Assembly (NCBI GenBank): GCA_017417465.1
Contig: JAFPZD010000033.1
Span: forward strand, 1-58,697
Direction: 5' to 3'
Origin: Prevotella sp.
GTDB lineage: Bacteria > Bacteroidota > Bacteroidia > Bacteroidales > Bacteroidaceae
Length of the DNA stretch: 58,697 nucleotides
A model generated the notes under the pieces. That model was not told the DNA's origin, did not search any database, and saw only the letters and a program-made list of their open reading frames with translations. Shown here in pieces: positions 1 through 9,940 of this stretch. Position 1 is the first letter of the stretch. The number at the start of each line of letters is the position of its first letter. The position numbers and the translations under genes are program-made.

Positions 1-641
<641 letters not shown>

Positions 642-795
642 TGTGATTTACAATTTGACGATTTACAATTTACAAATGATTTCTCAATTTCGTTGATTTC
701 TCAATTTCGTGTACGCGGGGTGAATTTTAAAATTACCAAATCGTCAAATAAATTGTAAATCGTAAATCGATAAATGGTAAATTAAATCTAACAGG
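642..795. repeat. AT-rich inverted repeat between atpD and atpC
   Basis: The gap holds GATTTACAATTTGACGATTT and near copies on the left and the reverse-complement series AAATTGTAAATCGTAAATC on the right (about 742-775), so the transcript could fold into a long imperfect hairpin within the operon. The centre has a duplicated ATTTCTCAATTTCGT (about 678-710). No gene is visible. Confidence 0.55.
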
Positions 796-1029
796 ATGTT
801 AAAGTTAAAGATAGTATCGCCCGAAAGGGTGGAGTTTGAAGGCGAGGTGGAGAGCGTGAAGGTGCCTGGCGCAATGGGCAACTTCGAGATTCTGCAGAAC
901 CACGCGCCCATCATCTCTTCACTGCAGAAAGGTGTCGTGGAGTACGACGGCAAGCAGCTGGCCGTGACAGGTGGCTTCGTTGCCGTGCAGAAAAACGAGG
1001 TGTCGGTTTGTGTAGAAGTGGAAAGTTGA
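796..1029 (+). CDS. atpC: ATP synthase F1 subunit epsilon, short form
   Basis: The product is 77 residues: the N-terminal beta-sandwich of subunit epsilon (MLKLKIVSPERVEFEGEVES, then VPGAMGNFEILQNHAPIISSL and the TGGFVAV strand). It stops where the C-terminal helical hairpin would begin, so it is little more than half the length of the E. coli protein. In E. coli that hairpin inhibits ATP hydrolysis; its absence implies another means of restraining the enzyme here. Short epsilon subunits are, to my knowledge, common in Bacteroidetes, so this is unlikely to be a truncation artefact. The stop TGA lies in a TTGAAGATTGAAAA repeat. Confidence 0.93.
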   Translation: MLKLKIVSPERVEFEGEVESVKVPGAMGNFEILQNHAPIISSLQKGVVEYDGKQLAVTGGFVAVQKNEVSVCVEVES

Positions 1030-1052
1030 AGATTGAAAATCGATATTGAAGG

Positions 1053-1322
1053 TTGGAAATCGAAATCTTTTCCCTCGCTCTGCTGATGACGTTGCTGGGT
1101 GCAGCCTATGTGAAGGGTTACGACCTCGTCAAGAAGAAGTCGCCTGAGCATCTGCCCCACTTCTACCTCATCATGGCAACCATACGCATGCTGCTCGTCC
1201 TCACGGTCGTAGGCATCTATGCGCTGTTCTCCCACAGCAGGGCAGACACCATCCATTTCGCCCTGATAGGCATAGGCATGTACGTGGTGATGATGGTGAT
1301 AACACTCTCGCTAAGACATTGA
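1053..1322 (+). CDS. Small membrane protein of the atp operon, AtpI-like
   Basis: This 89-residue protein lies between atpC and atpB, where many atp operons carry an AtpI or AtpZ assembly factor. Hydrophobic stretches lie at about residues 5-22, 37-58 and 66-86, with a charged loop (KKKSPEHLPH) after the first, so it is a small polytopic inner-membrane protein. A role in assembling the c-ring is inferred from position; sequence similarity to AtpI is weak by eye. The frame opens with TTG at 1053 just after an in-frame stop; the next ATG is at 1086 and would remove half of the first hydrophobic stretch, so I keep the longer form. Confidence 0.72.
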   Translation: MEIEIFSLALLMTLLGAAYVKGYDLVKKKSPEHLPHFYLIMATIRMLLVLTVVGIYALFSHSRADTIHFALIGIGMYVVMMVITLSLRH

Positions 1323-1386
1323 AGGTCGGTGTGAAAACACCAAGATTGAAAACTGGCTGCGCTATGCGCGCTATGAACTTTGAATT

Positions 1387-2439
1387 ATGAATTTTGAACT
1401 GAAAAAACTGCTCTTTATGGCGATGGTGCTGCTGGCACTGACACCAGGAGCGTGGGCAGCGGATTTCTCGGCCAAGGAGGTGGTGCTCGAGCACATCAAG
1501 GACTCGCACGAGTGGCACGTCTGGGGCGAGGGCGAGAACAGCATCGTCATTCACCTGCCTGTCATCGTCAACAGCTCGTCGGGCTGGCACGTGTTCTGCT
1601 CCTCGCAGTTCGAGCACCATGCCGATGTCAGCGGCTTGCGTCAGGGCCCTTATGGCCTTGCCATCGCCACTGAGGGCGACCATGCTGGTAAGATTGTGGA
1701 GAACGGCGAGCCCGTGCTCGACCTCTCGATCACGAAAACCGTGGCCGTGATGTTCATCAACGTGGCCATCCTGCTCTGCTGCATCCTGTTCAGCGCCCGC
1801 TGGTACAAGAAGCGCACGGCTCAGGATCAGGCTCCTGGCGGCTTTGTCGGCTTCATCGAGATGATGGTGATGTACGTGGTCGACGAGATTATCAAGCCAG
1901 GCGTTGGCAAGGGCTACGAGAAGTACGTGCCCTACCTGCTCACCTGCTTCTTCTTCATTTTTACGTGCAACGTGATGGGACTCATCCCGTTCCCGCCAGG
2001 CTCTGGCAACGTGACGGGCAACATCGCCGTGACGTTCTTCCTGGCCCTCTGCACGTTCATCATCGTGCAGTTCTCAGGCAACAAGCACTACTGGAAGGAC
2101 ATCTTCTGGCCCGATGTGCCTACGTGGCTGAAGGCACCCATCCCCATCATTCCCGTCATCGAGTTCGTGGGCATTTTCACAAAGCCCTTCGCACTGATGA
2201 TTCGACTCTTTGCCAACATGATGGCTGGACATGCCATTGCCGTGGCCATCACCTGCATCATCTTCCTCGTGGCAGCGCAGGCTGTTGCCGTACAGGTGTC
2301 GATGTCGGCCTTGAGCGTCATTATGAGCATCTTCATGATGTGTCTCGAGTGCCTGGTGTGCTTCATCCAGGCCATGGTGTTCACCATGCTCTCAGCAGTG
2401 TTCATCGGCCTCGCCAGGGTGGAGCCTGAACATGAGTGA
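1387..2439 (+). CDS. atpB: ATP synthase Fo subunit a
   Basis: Subunit a forms the proton half-channels against the c-ring. The 350-residue product begins with a signal-like segment (residues 1-25, ending GAWAAD), followed by a periplasmic extension of about 90 residues that is absent from E. coli subunit a but usual in Bacteroidetes. The conserved core is at the C-terminus: essential arginine R273 in FALMIRLFANMMAGH, preceded by IEFVGIFTKPFAL. The start lies inside a run of ATGAACTTTGAATTATGAATT-like repeat, so the first codons (MNFEL) appear to be derived from the repeat; a second ATG lies at 1417. Confidence 0.97.
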   Translation: MNFELKKLLFMAMVLLALTPGAWAADFSAKEVVLEHIKDSHEWHVWGEGENSIVIHLPVIVNSSSGWHVFCSSQFEHHADVSGLRQGPYGLAIATEGDHAGKIVENGEPVLDLSITKTVAVMFINVAILLCCILFSARWYKKRTAQDQAPGGFVGFIEMMVMYVVDEIIKPGVGKGYEKYVPYLLTCFFFIFTCNVMGLIPFPPGSGNVTGNIAVTFFLALCTFIIVQFSGNKHYWKDIFWPDVPTWLKAPIPIIPVIEFVGIFTKPFALMIRLFANMMAGHAIAVAITCIIFLVAAQAVAVQVSMSALSVIMSIFMMCLECLVCFIQAMVFTMLSAVFIGLARVEPEHE

Positions 2440-2491
2440 GAAAAAAAGTAAAAAACGTAAGAAAGTAAAATATTAACAATTTAAACATTAA

Positions 2492-2734
<243 letters not shown>

Positions 2735-2744
2735 TTGAAGGAGT

Positions 2745-2925
2745 TGTGGAGTAAGGAGACGAGGAGGTATAGTAGAATACCTGTTCTCCCTTTCATTCCA
2801 CAGTTAATGAGTAGTAAAACATGGAGAAACAGGACAAGGATGCGGTATAGGTAACCTACTTTACCTCCTCCGCTCGGCTTTGCCGCTTCGCTCTGCGAAG
2901 AACTCCTCAACTCCTCATCTCCTAA
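2745..2925. repeat. Inverted repeat of the GGAGGTAnAGTAGAATA family
   Basis: The atpE-atpF gap carries GGAGGTATAGTAGAATACC near 2763-2782 and the near-complement GGTAACCTACTTTACCTCC near 2850-2868, followed by CTCCTCAACTCCTCATCTCC. The same left arm, right arm and CTCCTCAACTCC tail recur at 18682-18886, so this is a dispersed family and not a local accident. The transcript would form a large hairpin between c and b subunits, which must be made in different amounts. Confidence 0.6.
2868..2903 (+). repeat. 36-bp dispersed element with two mini-hairpins
   Basis: These 36 bases are found again, base for base, in reverse complement at 47930-47965. The unit contains two adjacent small hairpins with three-base loops: CGGC-TTT-GCCG and CTTCGC-TCT-GCGAAG. 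In the atp operon it forms the right flank of the larger inverted repeat just upstream of atpF. Confidence 0.7.
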
Positions 2926-2936
2926 ACATCAGCATT

Positions 2937-3434
2937 ATGGATTTATTGATTCCAAGTACTGGCCTGTTGTTCTGGATGACCATCACGTTCCTCGTGGTGC
3001 TATTCCTGCTATGGAAGTTCGGCTTTCCTGTCATCACTAACATGGTGGCAGAGCGCAAGGCTTTCATCGACGACTCACTGCGCAAGGCCCACGAGGCTAA
3101 CGAGCGCCTGGCCAATATACAGAAAGAAGGTGAATCCATCCTTCAGGAGGCACGCGAGAAGCAGGCTCAGATTCTAAAAGAGGCTGCTGAGACGCGCGAT
3201 GCCATCGTAGAGAAAGCACAGGACAAGGCCCGTCAGGAGGGCGCCCGCCTGCTCGATGATGCCAAGGCAGAGATTGAGCAGGAAAAGAAGGCCGCCATTG
3301 CCGACATCCGCAGGCAAGTAGCTACGCTGAGCGTCGAGATTGCCGAGAAGGTTCTCAAGCAGAACCTGCAGGGCGACAGGGCCCAGATGGATCTCATCAA
3401 CCGTATGCTGGATGATGCTTCGCTTAAAAAGTAA
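2937..3434 (+). CDS. atpF: ATP synthase Fo subunit b
   Basis: Subunit b is the peripheral stalk. From the ATG at 2937 the product is 165 residues: one membrane helix (about residues 8-29, LLFWMTITFLVVLFLLWKFG) and then a long charged helix rich in E, K, A and R (MVAERKAFIDDSLRKAHEAN onward) typical of the b dimer. The frame is open back to 2880, but those extra codons come from the CTCCTCAACTCC repeat, so I reject the longer start. It is 12 bases ahead of atpH. Confidence 0.95.
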   Translation: MDLLIPSTGLLFWMTITFLVVLFLLWKFGFPVITNMVAERKAFIDDSLRKAHEANERLANIQKEGESILQEAREKQAQILKEAAETRDAIVEKAQDKARQEGARLLDDAKAEIEQEKKAAIADIRRQVATLSVEIAEKVLKQNLQGDRAQMDLINRMLDDASLKK

Positions 3435-3446
3435 CCACAGGAACGT

Positions 3447-3986
3447 ATGGATATAGGAGTCATCTCTGTTCGCTATGCCAGGGCACTGCTAAAGAGTGCC
3501 ACTGACGCAAAGCTCGAGGACGGCGTGTATCGCGAGATGCAGCTCTTGGCAAAGAGCTACGTCGACGTGCCGCAGCTTCGGCAGACTGTTGACAATCCGA
3601 TGCTCTCGAAGGATAAGAAGGAGATGCTGCTGCTGACCGCTGTAGGCGGCAGTGAGGCCTCTCCGCTGACCAAGGCTTTCATCGGCCTCGTGCTGAAGGA
3701 AGATCGCGAGAACATGATTCAGTTCATGGCTAATTCCTACGTCACCCTCTACCGTAAGCAGAAGAACGTCATCCGTGGAAAACTCACCACCGCCGTGGCC
3801 GTCACTCCTGAAACGGAGCAGAAGATGCGCCAGATGGTGGAGAGCCGCACTAAAGGTACTGTGGAGTTCGAGTCCGAGGTGAACCCTGACATCATCGGTG
3901 GCTTCATCCTCGAGTATGACACCTACCGCATGGATGGCAGTGTCAAGTCGAAGCTCAACGCGATACTCACACAGCTAAAGAAGTAA
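3447..3986 (+). CDS. atpH: ATP synthase F1 subunit delta
   Basis: The 179-residue product is the OSCP/delta subunit linking the b stalk to the top of F1. It begins DIGVISVRYARALLKSATDA, the usual N-terminal helix of the family, and ends with the conserved C-terminal element (EVNPDIIGGFILEYDTYRMD, then SVKSKLNAIL). Length is normal. The gap to atpA carries an ATTATGCATTATGCATTATT tandem repeat. Confidence 0.95.
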   Translation: MDIGVISVRYARALLKSATDAKLEDGVYREMQLLAKSYVDVPQLRQTVDNPMLSKDKKEMLLLTAVGGSEASPLTKAFIGLVLKEDRENMIQFMANSYVTLYRKQKNVIRGKLTTAVAVTPETEQKMRQMVESRTKGTVEFESEVNPDIIGGFILEYDTYRMDGSVKSKLNAILTQLKK

Positions 3987-4023
3987 ATTATGCATTATGC
4001 ATTATTAATCATGAATTAAAAAT

Positions 4024-5607
4024 ATGTCAGATAAGATCAAACCAAGCGAAGTCAGTCTGGTGCTGCTCGAACAGCTGAAGGGTATCTCCGACGGCGCACA
4101 GTTCGACGAGGTGGGTACCGTCCTGCAGGTTTCCGACGGCGTGGCACGCATCTACGGCCTGCGCAATGCGGAGGCCAACGAGCTGCTGGAGTTCGAGAAC
4201 GGCACCATGGCCATCGTGATGAACCTTGAGGAGGATAACGTCGGCTGCGTGCTCCTCGGCACCACCTCGGGCATCAAGGAGGGCATGTTCGTCAAGCGCA
4301 CCCGTCGCATCGCTTCCATCCGTGTCAACGATAACATGCTGGGGCGTGTTATCAACCCGCTGGGACAGGCTATCGACGGCCGTGGCGACATCGACCTCAA
4401 GGGTGCTTTCGAGATGCCCCTCGACCGCAAGGCCCCTGGCGTCATCTATCGTCAGCCCGTGAAGGAGCCTCTGCAGACAGGCCTCAAGGCCATCGACTCG
4501 ATGATCCCCATCGGCCGTGGACAGCGTGAGCTCATCATTGGCGACCGCCAGACGGGTAAGACCGCCATTGCCGTTGACACCATCATCAACCAGAAGAGCT
4601 TCTACGAGGCTGGAAAGCCCGTCTACTGCATCTATGTGGCCATTGGCCAGAAAGCCAGCACCGTGGCCACCCTCGTGCAGACGCTGAAGGAGCATGGCGC
4701 CATGCCCTACACCATCGTTGTGGCTGCCACCGCTGCCGACCCTGCCGCCATGCAGTACTATGCTCCCTTTGCTGGAGCCGCCATTGGCGAATATTTCCGT
4801 GACCGCGGACTGCCCGCACTCGTGGTCTACGACGACTTGTCGAAGCAAGCCGTCGCCTACCGTGAGGTGTCGCTCATCCTGCGCCGCCCCTCAGGCCGTG
4901 AGGCCTATCCTGGCGACGTGTTCTACCTCCACAGCCGTCTGCTGGAGCGTGCTGCCAAGATGAACGAGCAGCAGGAGGTGGCTGAGCAGATGAACGACCT
5001 GCCTGAGTGCATGAAGGGCCATGTGCGTGGTGGTGGCTCGCTCACCGCCCTGCCCATCATCGAGACGCAGGCTGGCGACGTGTCGGCCTACATCCCCACG
5101 AACGTCATCTCAATCACAGACGGTCAGATATTCCTCGAGAGCGACCTCTTCAACCAGGGCTTCCGTCCTGCCATCAACGTGGGTATCTCAGTCTCGCGTG
5201 TAGGTGGATCGGCACAGATCAAGTCGATGAAGAAGGTGGCTGGAACACTGAAGATCGACCAGGCTCAGTATCGTGAGCTGGAGGCCTTCTCGAAGTTCTC
5301 CTCCGACATGGACGCCGTGACGGCCATGACGCTCGACCGCGGCCGTAAGAACAACCAGCTGCTCATTCAGCCACAGTACAGCCCCATGCCCGTCGGCGAG
5401 CAGGTGGCCATCCTCTACTGTGGTGTACATGGCCTGATGCGCGAGGTGCCCATCGACAAGGTGCGCCAGTGCCAGACGCAGTTCCTCGACAAGCTGCGCA
5501 GCACGGCTCCTGAGGTCATCGAAACCCTCGCAGCAGGCAAGATTGACGATGAGACCACTGGCAAGATCGAAGCCATCATGGCCGACATCGCTGGGACGTA
5601 TCGTTAA
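4024..5607 (+). CDS. atpA: ATP synthase F1 subunit alpha
   Basis: This is the non-catalytic nucleotide-binding subunit, 527 residues. The P-loop is GDRQTGKT (173-180), and the arginine finger that reaches the beta active site is R392 in SVSRVGG. Compared with E. coli there are some extra residues around 312-338 ([20 protein letters not shown]), just before [18 protein letters not shown] take this as a lineage feature. The stop TAA is followed directly by the arm of an inverted repeat (5608), so the alpha-gamma junction of the mRNA should be structured. Confidence 0.98.
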   Translation: MSDKIKPSEVSLVLLEQLKGISDGAQFDEVGTVLQVSDGVARIYGLRNAEANELLEFENGTMAIVMNLEEDNVGCVLLGTTSGIKEGMFVKRTRRIASIRVNDNMLGRVINPLGQAIDGRGDIDLKGAFEMPLDRKAPGVIYRQPVKEPLQTGLKAIDSMIPIGRGQRELIIGDRQTGKTAIAVDTIINQKSFYEAGKPVYCIYVAIGQKASTVATLVQTLKEHGAMPYTIVVAATAADPAAMQYYAPFAGAAIGEYFRDRGLPALVVYDDLSKQAVAYREVSLILRRPSGREAYPGDVFYLHSRLLERAAKMNEQQEVAEQMNDLPECMKGHVRGGGSLTALPIIETQAGDVSAYIPTNVISITDGQIFLESDLFNQGFRPAINVGISVSRVGGSAQIKSMKKVAGTLKIDQAQYRELEAFSKFSSDMDAVTAMTLDRGRKNNQLLIQPQYSPMPVGEQVAILYCGVHGLMREVPIDKVRQCQTQFLDKLRSTAPEVIETLAAGKIDDETTGKIEAIMADIAGTYR

Positions 5608-5720
5608 CCCCCAAATTCAGGGGGCTGGGGGTCTGAACAGGCGCAGGCTCCTTTAACTAAGTATCATAAATGGGTCTGATGCTCGCTTGTTCAGACCCCC
5701 CAACCCCCTGACTTAGGGGG
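5608..5720. repeat. Long inverted repeat between atpA and atpG
   Basis: The left arm 5608-5640 starts CCCCCAAATTCAGGGGG and ends GGGGGTCTGAACAG; the right arm 5687-5720 is its near-perfect reverse complement, separated by 46 bases. Each arm also contains a small internal G/C hairpin (CCCCC...GGGGG). The GGGGTCTGAACAG core is present once more at 56962-56974 in the S1 leader, so this is a dispersed element. It could terminate or stabilise the mRNA upstream of atpG. Confidence 0.75.
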
Positions 5721-5727
5721 CTTAGAT

Positions 5728-6696
5728 ATGCCAAGTTTAAAAGAGATCAAAGGCCGCATAGCCTCTGTCAACAGCACGCGCAAGATAACATCTGCCATGA
5801 AGATGGTGGCCAGCTCGAAGCTCCACCATGCGCAGGTGGCTATCCAGAACATGCTGCCCTACGAGACGATGCTCGAGCATATTCTCAAGTCGTTCCTCGC
5901 TGCAGAGGCCGAGGCGCAGACCATCTACGACCAGGAGCGCCCTGTCAAGCGCGTGGCACTGGTGGTCTTCAGCAGCAACTCGTCGCTCTGTGGCGGATTC
6001 AACGCCAACGTCATTCGAATGATGACAAATGCCGTGAAGGAGCTGTCAGAACACTTGGGACAAGAGAATGTCGAGATCTATCCTATTGGCCGCAAGGTGG
6101 CAGAGAAAGCCCGCAAACTGGGATACACCGTCTGTGGAGAGCGCAACGCACTGGTCGACCACCCGAAGGTGCAGGACTGCATCGAACTGGCCATGGAGCT
6201 GGGACGACGCTTTGCCAATGGCGAGCTCGACCGTGTGGAGCTGATCTACCACCACTTCAAGAGTGCTGGCTCGCAGATCCTCACGCACAAGACCTTCCTG
6301 CCCATCGACATCGAGAGCGAGCTCGAGCGCGACCATGAGCGCGACCTTACTTCGAACGTGGTGACCAAGAAAGCTCAGGACTACTTGAAGAAGAAGGGCC
6401 GCAAGCATGAGGTACAGCGTGACGAGGTGAAACCCCTTAACGACAACTTCATCGTTGAACCTGACATGAAGACCGTGCTCACACAGCTCATCCCAAAGAT
6501 GGGACATCTAATGCTCTACACAGCCTTGCTCGACAGTGTCGCCTCAGAGCATGCAGCACGCATGGTGGCTATGCAGACGGCAACCGACAATGCCGATGAA
6601 CTGTTGCGTCAGCTGAACCTGCAGTACAACAAGTCGCGACAGCAGGCTATCACAAGCGAGCTGCTCGACATCGTTGGCGGATCGGTCAACAACTAA
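5728..6696 (+). CDS. atpG: ATP synthase F1 subunit gamma
   Basis: The product is the central rotor shaft. The 322-residue protein opens with the conserved MPSLKEIKGRIASVNSTRKI and closes with the paired helix segment (LMLYTALLDSVASEHAARM, then NKSRQQAITSELLDIVGG), so both ends of the coiled coil are intact. It is about 30 residues longer than the E. coli subunit; the extra length is in the middle, around the basic stretch QDYLKKKGRKHEVQRDEVK. It is the last gene of the operon and is followed by an intrinsic terminator. Confidence 0.97.
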   Translation: MPSLKEIKGRIASVNSTRKITSAMKMVASSKLHHAQVAIQNMLPYETMLEHILKSFLAAEAEAQTIYDQERPVKRVALVVFSSNSSLCGGFNANVIRMMTNAVKELSEHLGQENVEIYPIGRKVAEKARKLGYTVCGERNALVDHPKVQDCIELAMELGRRFANGELDRVELIYHHFKSAGSQILTHKTFLPIDIESELERDHERDLTSNVVTKKAQDYLKKKGRKHEVQRDEVKPLNDNFIVEPDMKTVLTQLIPKMGHLMLYTALLDSVASEHAARMVAMQTATDNADELLRQLNLQYNKSRQQAITSELLDIVGGSVNN

Positions 6697-6728
6697 CTGA
6701 GAACGGCTACACGCCCAAGTCCAACCAC

Positions 6729-6764
6729 AAAGCCTCTCCCTATTTGGTTAAGGGGAGGCTTTGT
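6729..6764 (+). terminator. Intrinsic terminator after the atp operon
   Basis: CAAAGCCTCTCCC and GGGGAGGCTTTG form a stem with one bulged base and a loop of about 11 bases, 33 bases after the atpG stop. The flanking T-rich stretch is short (TTTGTCGTTTG). Confidence 0.7.
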
Positions 6765-6790
6765 CGTTTGTCTGCCTCGCTCGCACCAGG

Positions 6791-6870
6791 TCTGCAGCGG
6801 AGAAGTTAGACCTGCAACGAAAAAGTTAGCCCTGAAACGGAAGTGGTTGCCCTGCAGTGGAAGTTGTAAC
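6791..6870. repeat. Four tandem 20-bp degenerate units
   Basis: Four exact-length units begin at 6791, 6811, 6831 and 6851, with a consensus near CCTGCAACGGAAAAGTTAGC. They lie between the convergent genes atpG and the GH115 gene. The last unit runs into GTAACTTATCCCC (6866-6878), a 13-mer that forms both arms of the inverted repeat at 47285-47325. No open frame or gene is seen in 6765-6957. Confidence 0.7.
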
Positions 6871-6957
6871 TTATCCCCCTCCTACAGGCGATTTTTGTCC
6901 TTAAGCGGACAAAATCTTCAAGTTAGGGGAGGTCTCTTCTGCCATCAATAAACACAC

Positions 6958-9456
6958 CTACTGCCGCTGGCTGACGCGAATCTCACTCACCACGACACCA
7001 GGGTCGAGCAGGCTGACGCGCAGCTTCACGCTCCTTGCCTGTCCGAGGGCCTTGGCGTCATAGTCGATGGCAGCGTCGTTGTACCCCTGCAACACCGTGC
7101 TGTTCCACTTGCCTTTCGTGGCCACCGTCTTCAGCGATCTGACCGTTGGGGCTTGCGAATCCACGCCGCCAGCGCCATCGTTGATAGCCAAGGCCACGCG
7201 CAGGTCGTAGGTGGTGTTGATGGGGAAGTTCGACAGGCAGCGCACCTCGATGTGGTTCTTTCCTGCCTTGACGGGCACGTCGTACTCCACGTAGGACGCC
7301 TCGCTGATGCCCTCGCCGTTATAGGCTGTCATCTCAAGGGGCCACACCGTGAGGCTGGCGCCGCTGATGCCCAGCCCGTCGATGGCCTTCACCTTTGCAC
7401 TCTTTGCTGTGCAGGCGGTGGCAGGGATGATGGTTACGTCGTCCTTGGCGAGGGGTGCCTCCTCATCGCTGACGTCCGCCGCTGTCGCCGTCTGTGGCAT
7501 CGCCTTAAGGTGGGCGTGGTCGCGTGGGTGGTAGTTCATCATGCCCTTCCATTTGCCATCGGCTATGGCGTTGTTGTAGTGGTCGGTCAGCTGTTCTATC
7601 GTGCTGAAGGCCTTGCGTGCCTCCTCTGCATAGCTCAGTGCCTGTTCGCGATGCCCCAGCTTGGCCAGCTCGATGCTCTGTGCAGCACGGAAGATTTTCA
7701 CGTTCTGGCAGTAGGCACCCTTCACAGGATACTCGATGAGCTGGAAGAAGGCGTCCTGCAGCTCAGCGGGAATGTGGGCCTTCACTTTGTCCACCTGCTG
7801 AACGATGGCTGCATAGGCGTTGATGCGGCTGTCCTTGTCGGCGTTGGTGTACTTAATCATGTGGACGTGTTCAGGCTTGCCGCCAGCTGCCAGCTGGTAG
7901 TAGTCGCGCTTGATGGCGGCAATCTCGTCGGCGTAGGCCTCGCCAAACGTTTTGGCTGCCCAGTGACGGTTGTAGTCGATGGCGCGCTCAGGCGTCCACG
8001 CGTCGATGTCCCATGCCAGGTCCATGCAGAACTCCAACTCCATCTCAGCGGGCTTGATGTCGCCAACGTTGATGACCCACAACGTGCGGATGCCCTGATC
8101 GTAGGCACGCGACAGCTCATAGCTTATCAGTGTGGGCGAGTGGGAGGCTATCCAGAGGTAGTCGGCAGGCGTGCCCCAGTACGACACGTGGTAGTAGATG
8201 CCGTTGCCGCCAGAACGGGCTTGCTCAGCAGGCTTGGGCAGCTGGCGTATGTAGCCGTGGTTGTCGTCCACCCAGCAGAGCGTCACGTCCTCAGGCACCT
8301 GCAGCCCAGCGTTGTAGGCATCGAGCACCTCCTTGTAGGGGATGAAGAGCTGTGGCACCTTCGTCACGTCGTCGAAATACTTGGCGAGCAGGTTGCGCTG
8401 GAAAGTGATGATATCGGTCAGTCCGCGTACCTTGTCCTCAGTCGACGGATAGCCTGAGATGCCCCAGTCGTGAACGCCACGCATGCCAAGCGTGTACATG
8501 CCGTCGTAGCCCACGCTCTCCGCCACGCGCTCTTCCCAGTAGCGCTGTATCTTCTCCGTATTCGTCACGTAGTTCCAGTCCTCGTTGGTACCGTTCCATG
8601 GTTCGCGCCGCCATTCCCACTCGTTGTCGCGCAGCATCTGCTCGCAGTGGCTCGAGCCCAGCATGATGTCGTATTTGCGGGCCACGGGCAGGTTGGCCTT
8701 GTTGGCCCAGAAAGCCTCCGAGCAGGGGTGCATGGCAGGCCAGAGGATGTTGGCCTTGAGGCGCAGCAGCAGCTCCATGACGTGGGCGTAGGCGTTGGGG
8801 CCGATGTTGTTGTACTGCTTGTCGATGCCTTTGGCCGCCCAGGGCTGGAGGCCCCAGTCCTCGTCGTTGATAAAGATGCCGCGGTACTTCACCGATGGCT
8901 CGCCAACCGTCAGCCGGTCGCCAGTGGCATAGAGTGCCTCCTGATGGGCGGGAGCGACATCGGCCCACCATATCCAGGGCGACACGCCTGCCAGTCGCGA
9001 CAGTTCAAACAGCCCATAGGCCGTGCCACGTGGTGTGCCGCCAATGACGACAAGTGCGCGACGGATGCCCTTCTTGGGTTTATCGACCATCTGCAGCGAG
9101 TAGGCCTCCCACTTGCCGCTGACCTGCGAGGCGTCCACCTTGCCCTTGGCTATCAGGGCGTCCACCATGGGCGACTGTCCCACCGTGCCAGCAATGATGA
9201 CGGGCGTGCCGCCCTTCAGCTCGTGGCTGGTCGCCAGTGGCTTTCCAGTGACGGCCTTTATGTCCTGTGCAACGCAGTCGGCAGCAGTAGCTACCACTGG
9301 TGCGTCGGCGGCATCGGTTACTATGACGGCTACCTCGTTGGCGGTCACGATGGGCAGCGCGTCTTTGCTGTTGGTGTCGGTAAGCAGGATCTGAGCCTGT
9401 GCTGCCATGGTGATCATGGTGACAATCAGGGCGCTAAGGAGTCTTCTCTTCTTCAT
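6958..9456 (-). CDS. GH115 family alpha-glucuronidase, secreted
   Basis: GH115 enzymes remove (4-O-methyl-)glucuronic acid side chains from xylan. The 832-residue product has a signal peptide (MKKRRLLSALIVTMITMAAQ, cleavage near AQAQ), then the N-terminal domain, the long catalytic TIM barrel with landmark segments VKYRGIFINDEDWGLQPW, LKANILWPAMHP and DIMLGSSHCEQMLRDNEWEW, and a C-terminal beta domain (VEYDVPVKAGKNHIEVRCLS) that in this family shapes the active site. I chose the ATG at 9456 because it gives a clean signal peptide; upstream codons lie across the promoter. No SusC/D pair is adjacent. With the CE6-type esterase next door it suggests growth on substituted xylan. Confidence 0.93.
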   Translation of the reverse strand: MKKRRLLSALIVTMITMAAQAQILLTDTNSKDALPIVTANEVAVIVTDAADAPVVATAADCVAQDIKAVTGKPLATSHELKGGTPVIIAGTVGQSPMVDALIAKGKVDASQVSGKWEAYSLQMVDKPKKGIRRALVVIGGTPRGTAYGLFELSRLAGVSPWIWWADVAPAHQEALYATGDRLTVGEPSVKYRGIFINDEDWGLQPWAAKGIDKQYNNIGPNAYAHVMELLLRLKANILWPAMHPCSEAFWANKANLPVARKYDIMLGSSHCEQMLRDNEWEWRREPWNGTNEDWNYVTNTEKIQRYWEERVAESVGYDGMYTLGMRGVHDWGISGYPSTEDKVRGLTDIITFQRNLLAKYFDDVTKVPQLFIPYKEVLDAYNAGLQVPEDVTLCWVDDNHGYIRQLPKPAEQARSGGNGIYYHVSYWGTPADYLWIASHSPTLISYELSRAYDQGIRTLWVINVGDIKPAEMELEFCMDLAWDIDAWTPERAIDYNRHWAAKTFGEAYADEIAAIKRDYYQLAAGGKPEHVHMIKYTNADKDSRINAYAAIVQQVDKVKAHIPAELQDAFFQLIEYPVKGAYCQNVKIFRAAQSIELAKLGHREQALSYAEEARKAFSTIEQLTDHYNNAIADGKWKGMMNYHPRDHAHLKAMPQTATAADVSDEEAPLAKDDVTIIPATACTAKSAKVKAIDGLGISGASLTVWPLEMTAYNGEGISEASYVEYDVPVKAGKNHIEVRCLSNFPINTTYDLRVALAINDGAGGVDSQAPTVRSLKTVATKGKWNSTVLQGYNDAAIDYDAKALGQARSVKLRVSLLDPGVVVSEIRVSQRQ

Positions 9457-9486
9457 GTTTTGGCGATTGTTAGTGTTTGTTGGCTG

Positions 9487-9494
9487 CAAAGTTA
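9487..9494 (-). promoter_or_regulatory. Bacteroidetes -7 box for the GH115 gene
   Basis: TAACTTTG on the minus strand, about 30 bases before the start codon at 9456. I find no good TTTG at the expected -33 position. Confidence 0.5.
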
Positions 9495-9534
9495 CGATTT
9501 TTTTTCCAATTATCAGCATTGTGTGCCCAAAAAA

Positions 9535-9940
9535 CTAATCTTTGATTTGAGGTTTGAGGTAATCTTTGATTTGAGATTTGAGATTTGAGTTTTGAGATTT
9601 AGGTTTGGTTTTTGAGGTTTGAGGTTTAGTTTTTGAAGTTTGAGGTGTGTTTTCACTCAACTTTCACAAGCTAAGTAAGGATGTTTTTCGCATGCGAAGC
9701 GGCCGCTAATTGTTGGCCGTTAATATTGGCTCAGAGGACACGGAGGCTCCGCTGATATGGGCTCGGATTTTAGCGACAACGTGGCGAATGTATTCTCACA
9801 CAGAGGCACAGAGGACACGGAGGCTCCGCAGAGATGGGCCGATAATGTTGGCCGATAATGTTGGCCGCCAATGTTGGCTGCCAATGTAGGGGCAGGCCCA
9901 TTCCCGAGCTGCGCTCGCCTACCCGTAGCCTTTGTTCCAG
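9535..9940. repeat. Cluster of four repeat types in the GH115-CE6 gap
   Basis: The gene-less gap 9457-10340 is mostly repeat. 9535-9655 is a TTTGAGRTTTGAG heptamer series. 9732-9752 and 9809-9829 are a 21-bp direct repeat starting CAGAGGACACGGAGGC. 9838-9890 is a 13-bp tandem repeat (CCGATAATGTTGG, four units). 9883-9935 is a 53-bp element with a second copy at 28905-28957 in reverse orientation. Open frames across this region have no protein-like character. From 9941 to about 10195 I see nothing I can name. Confidence 0.65.

Noticed and set aside
2880-2936. Longer start for atpF
   Set aside because: The extra codons come from a CTCCTCAACTCC repeat, and the family start is the ATG at 2937.
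7153-9588. Two long plus-strand open frames across the GH115 gene
   Set aside because: Antisense shadows of a clearly identified glycoside hydrolase; valine/histidine-rich composition typical of such shadows.
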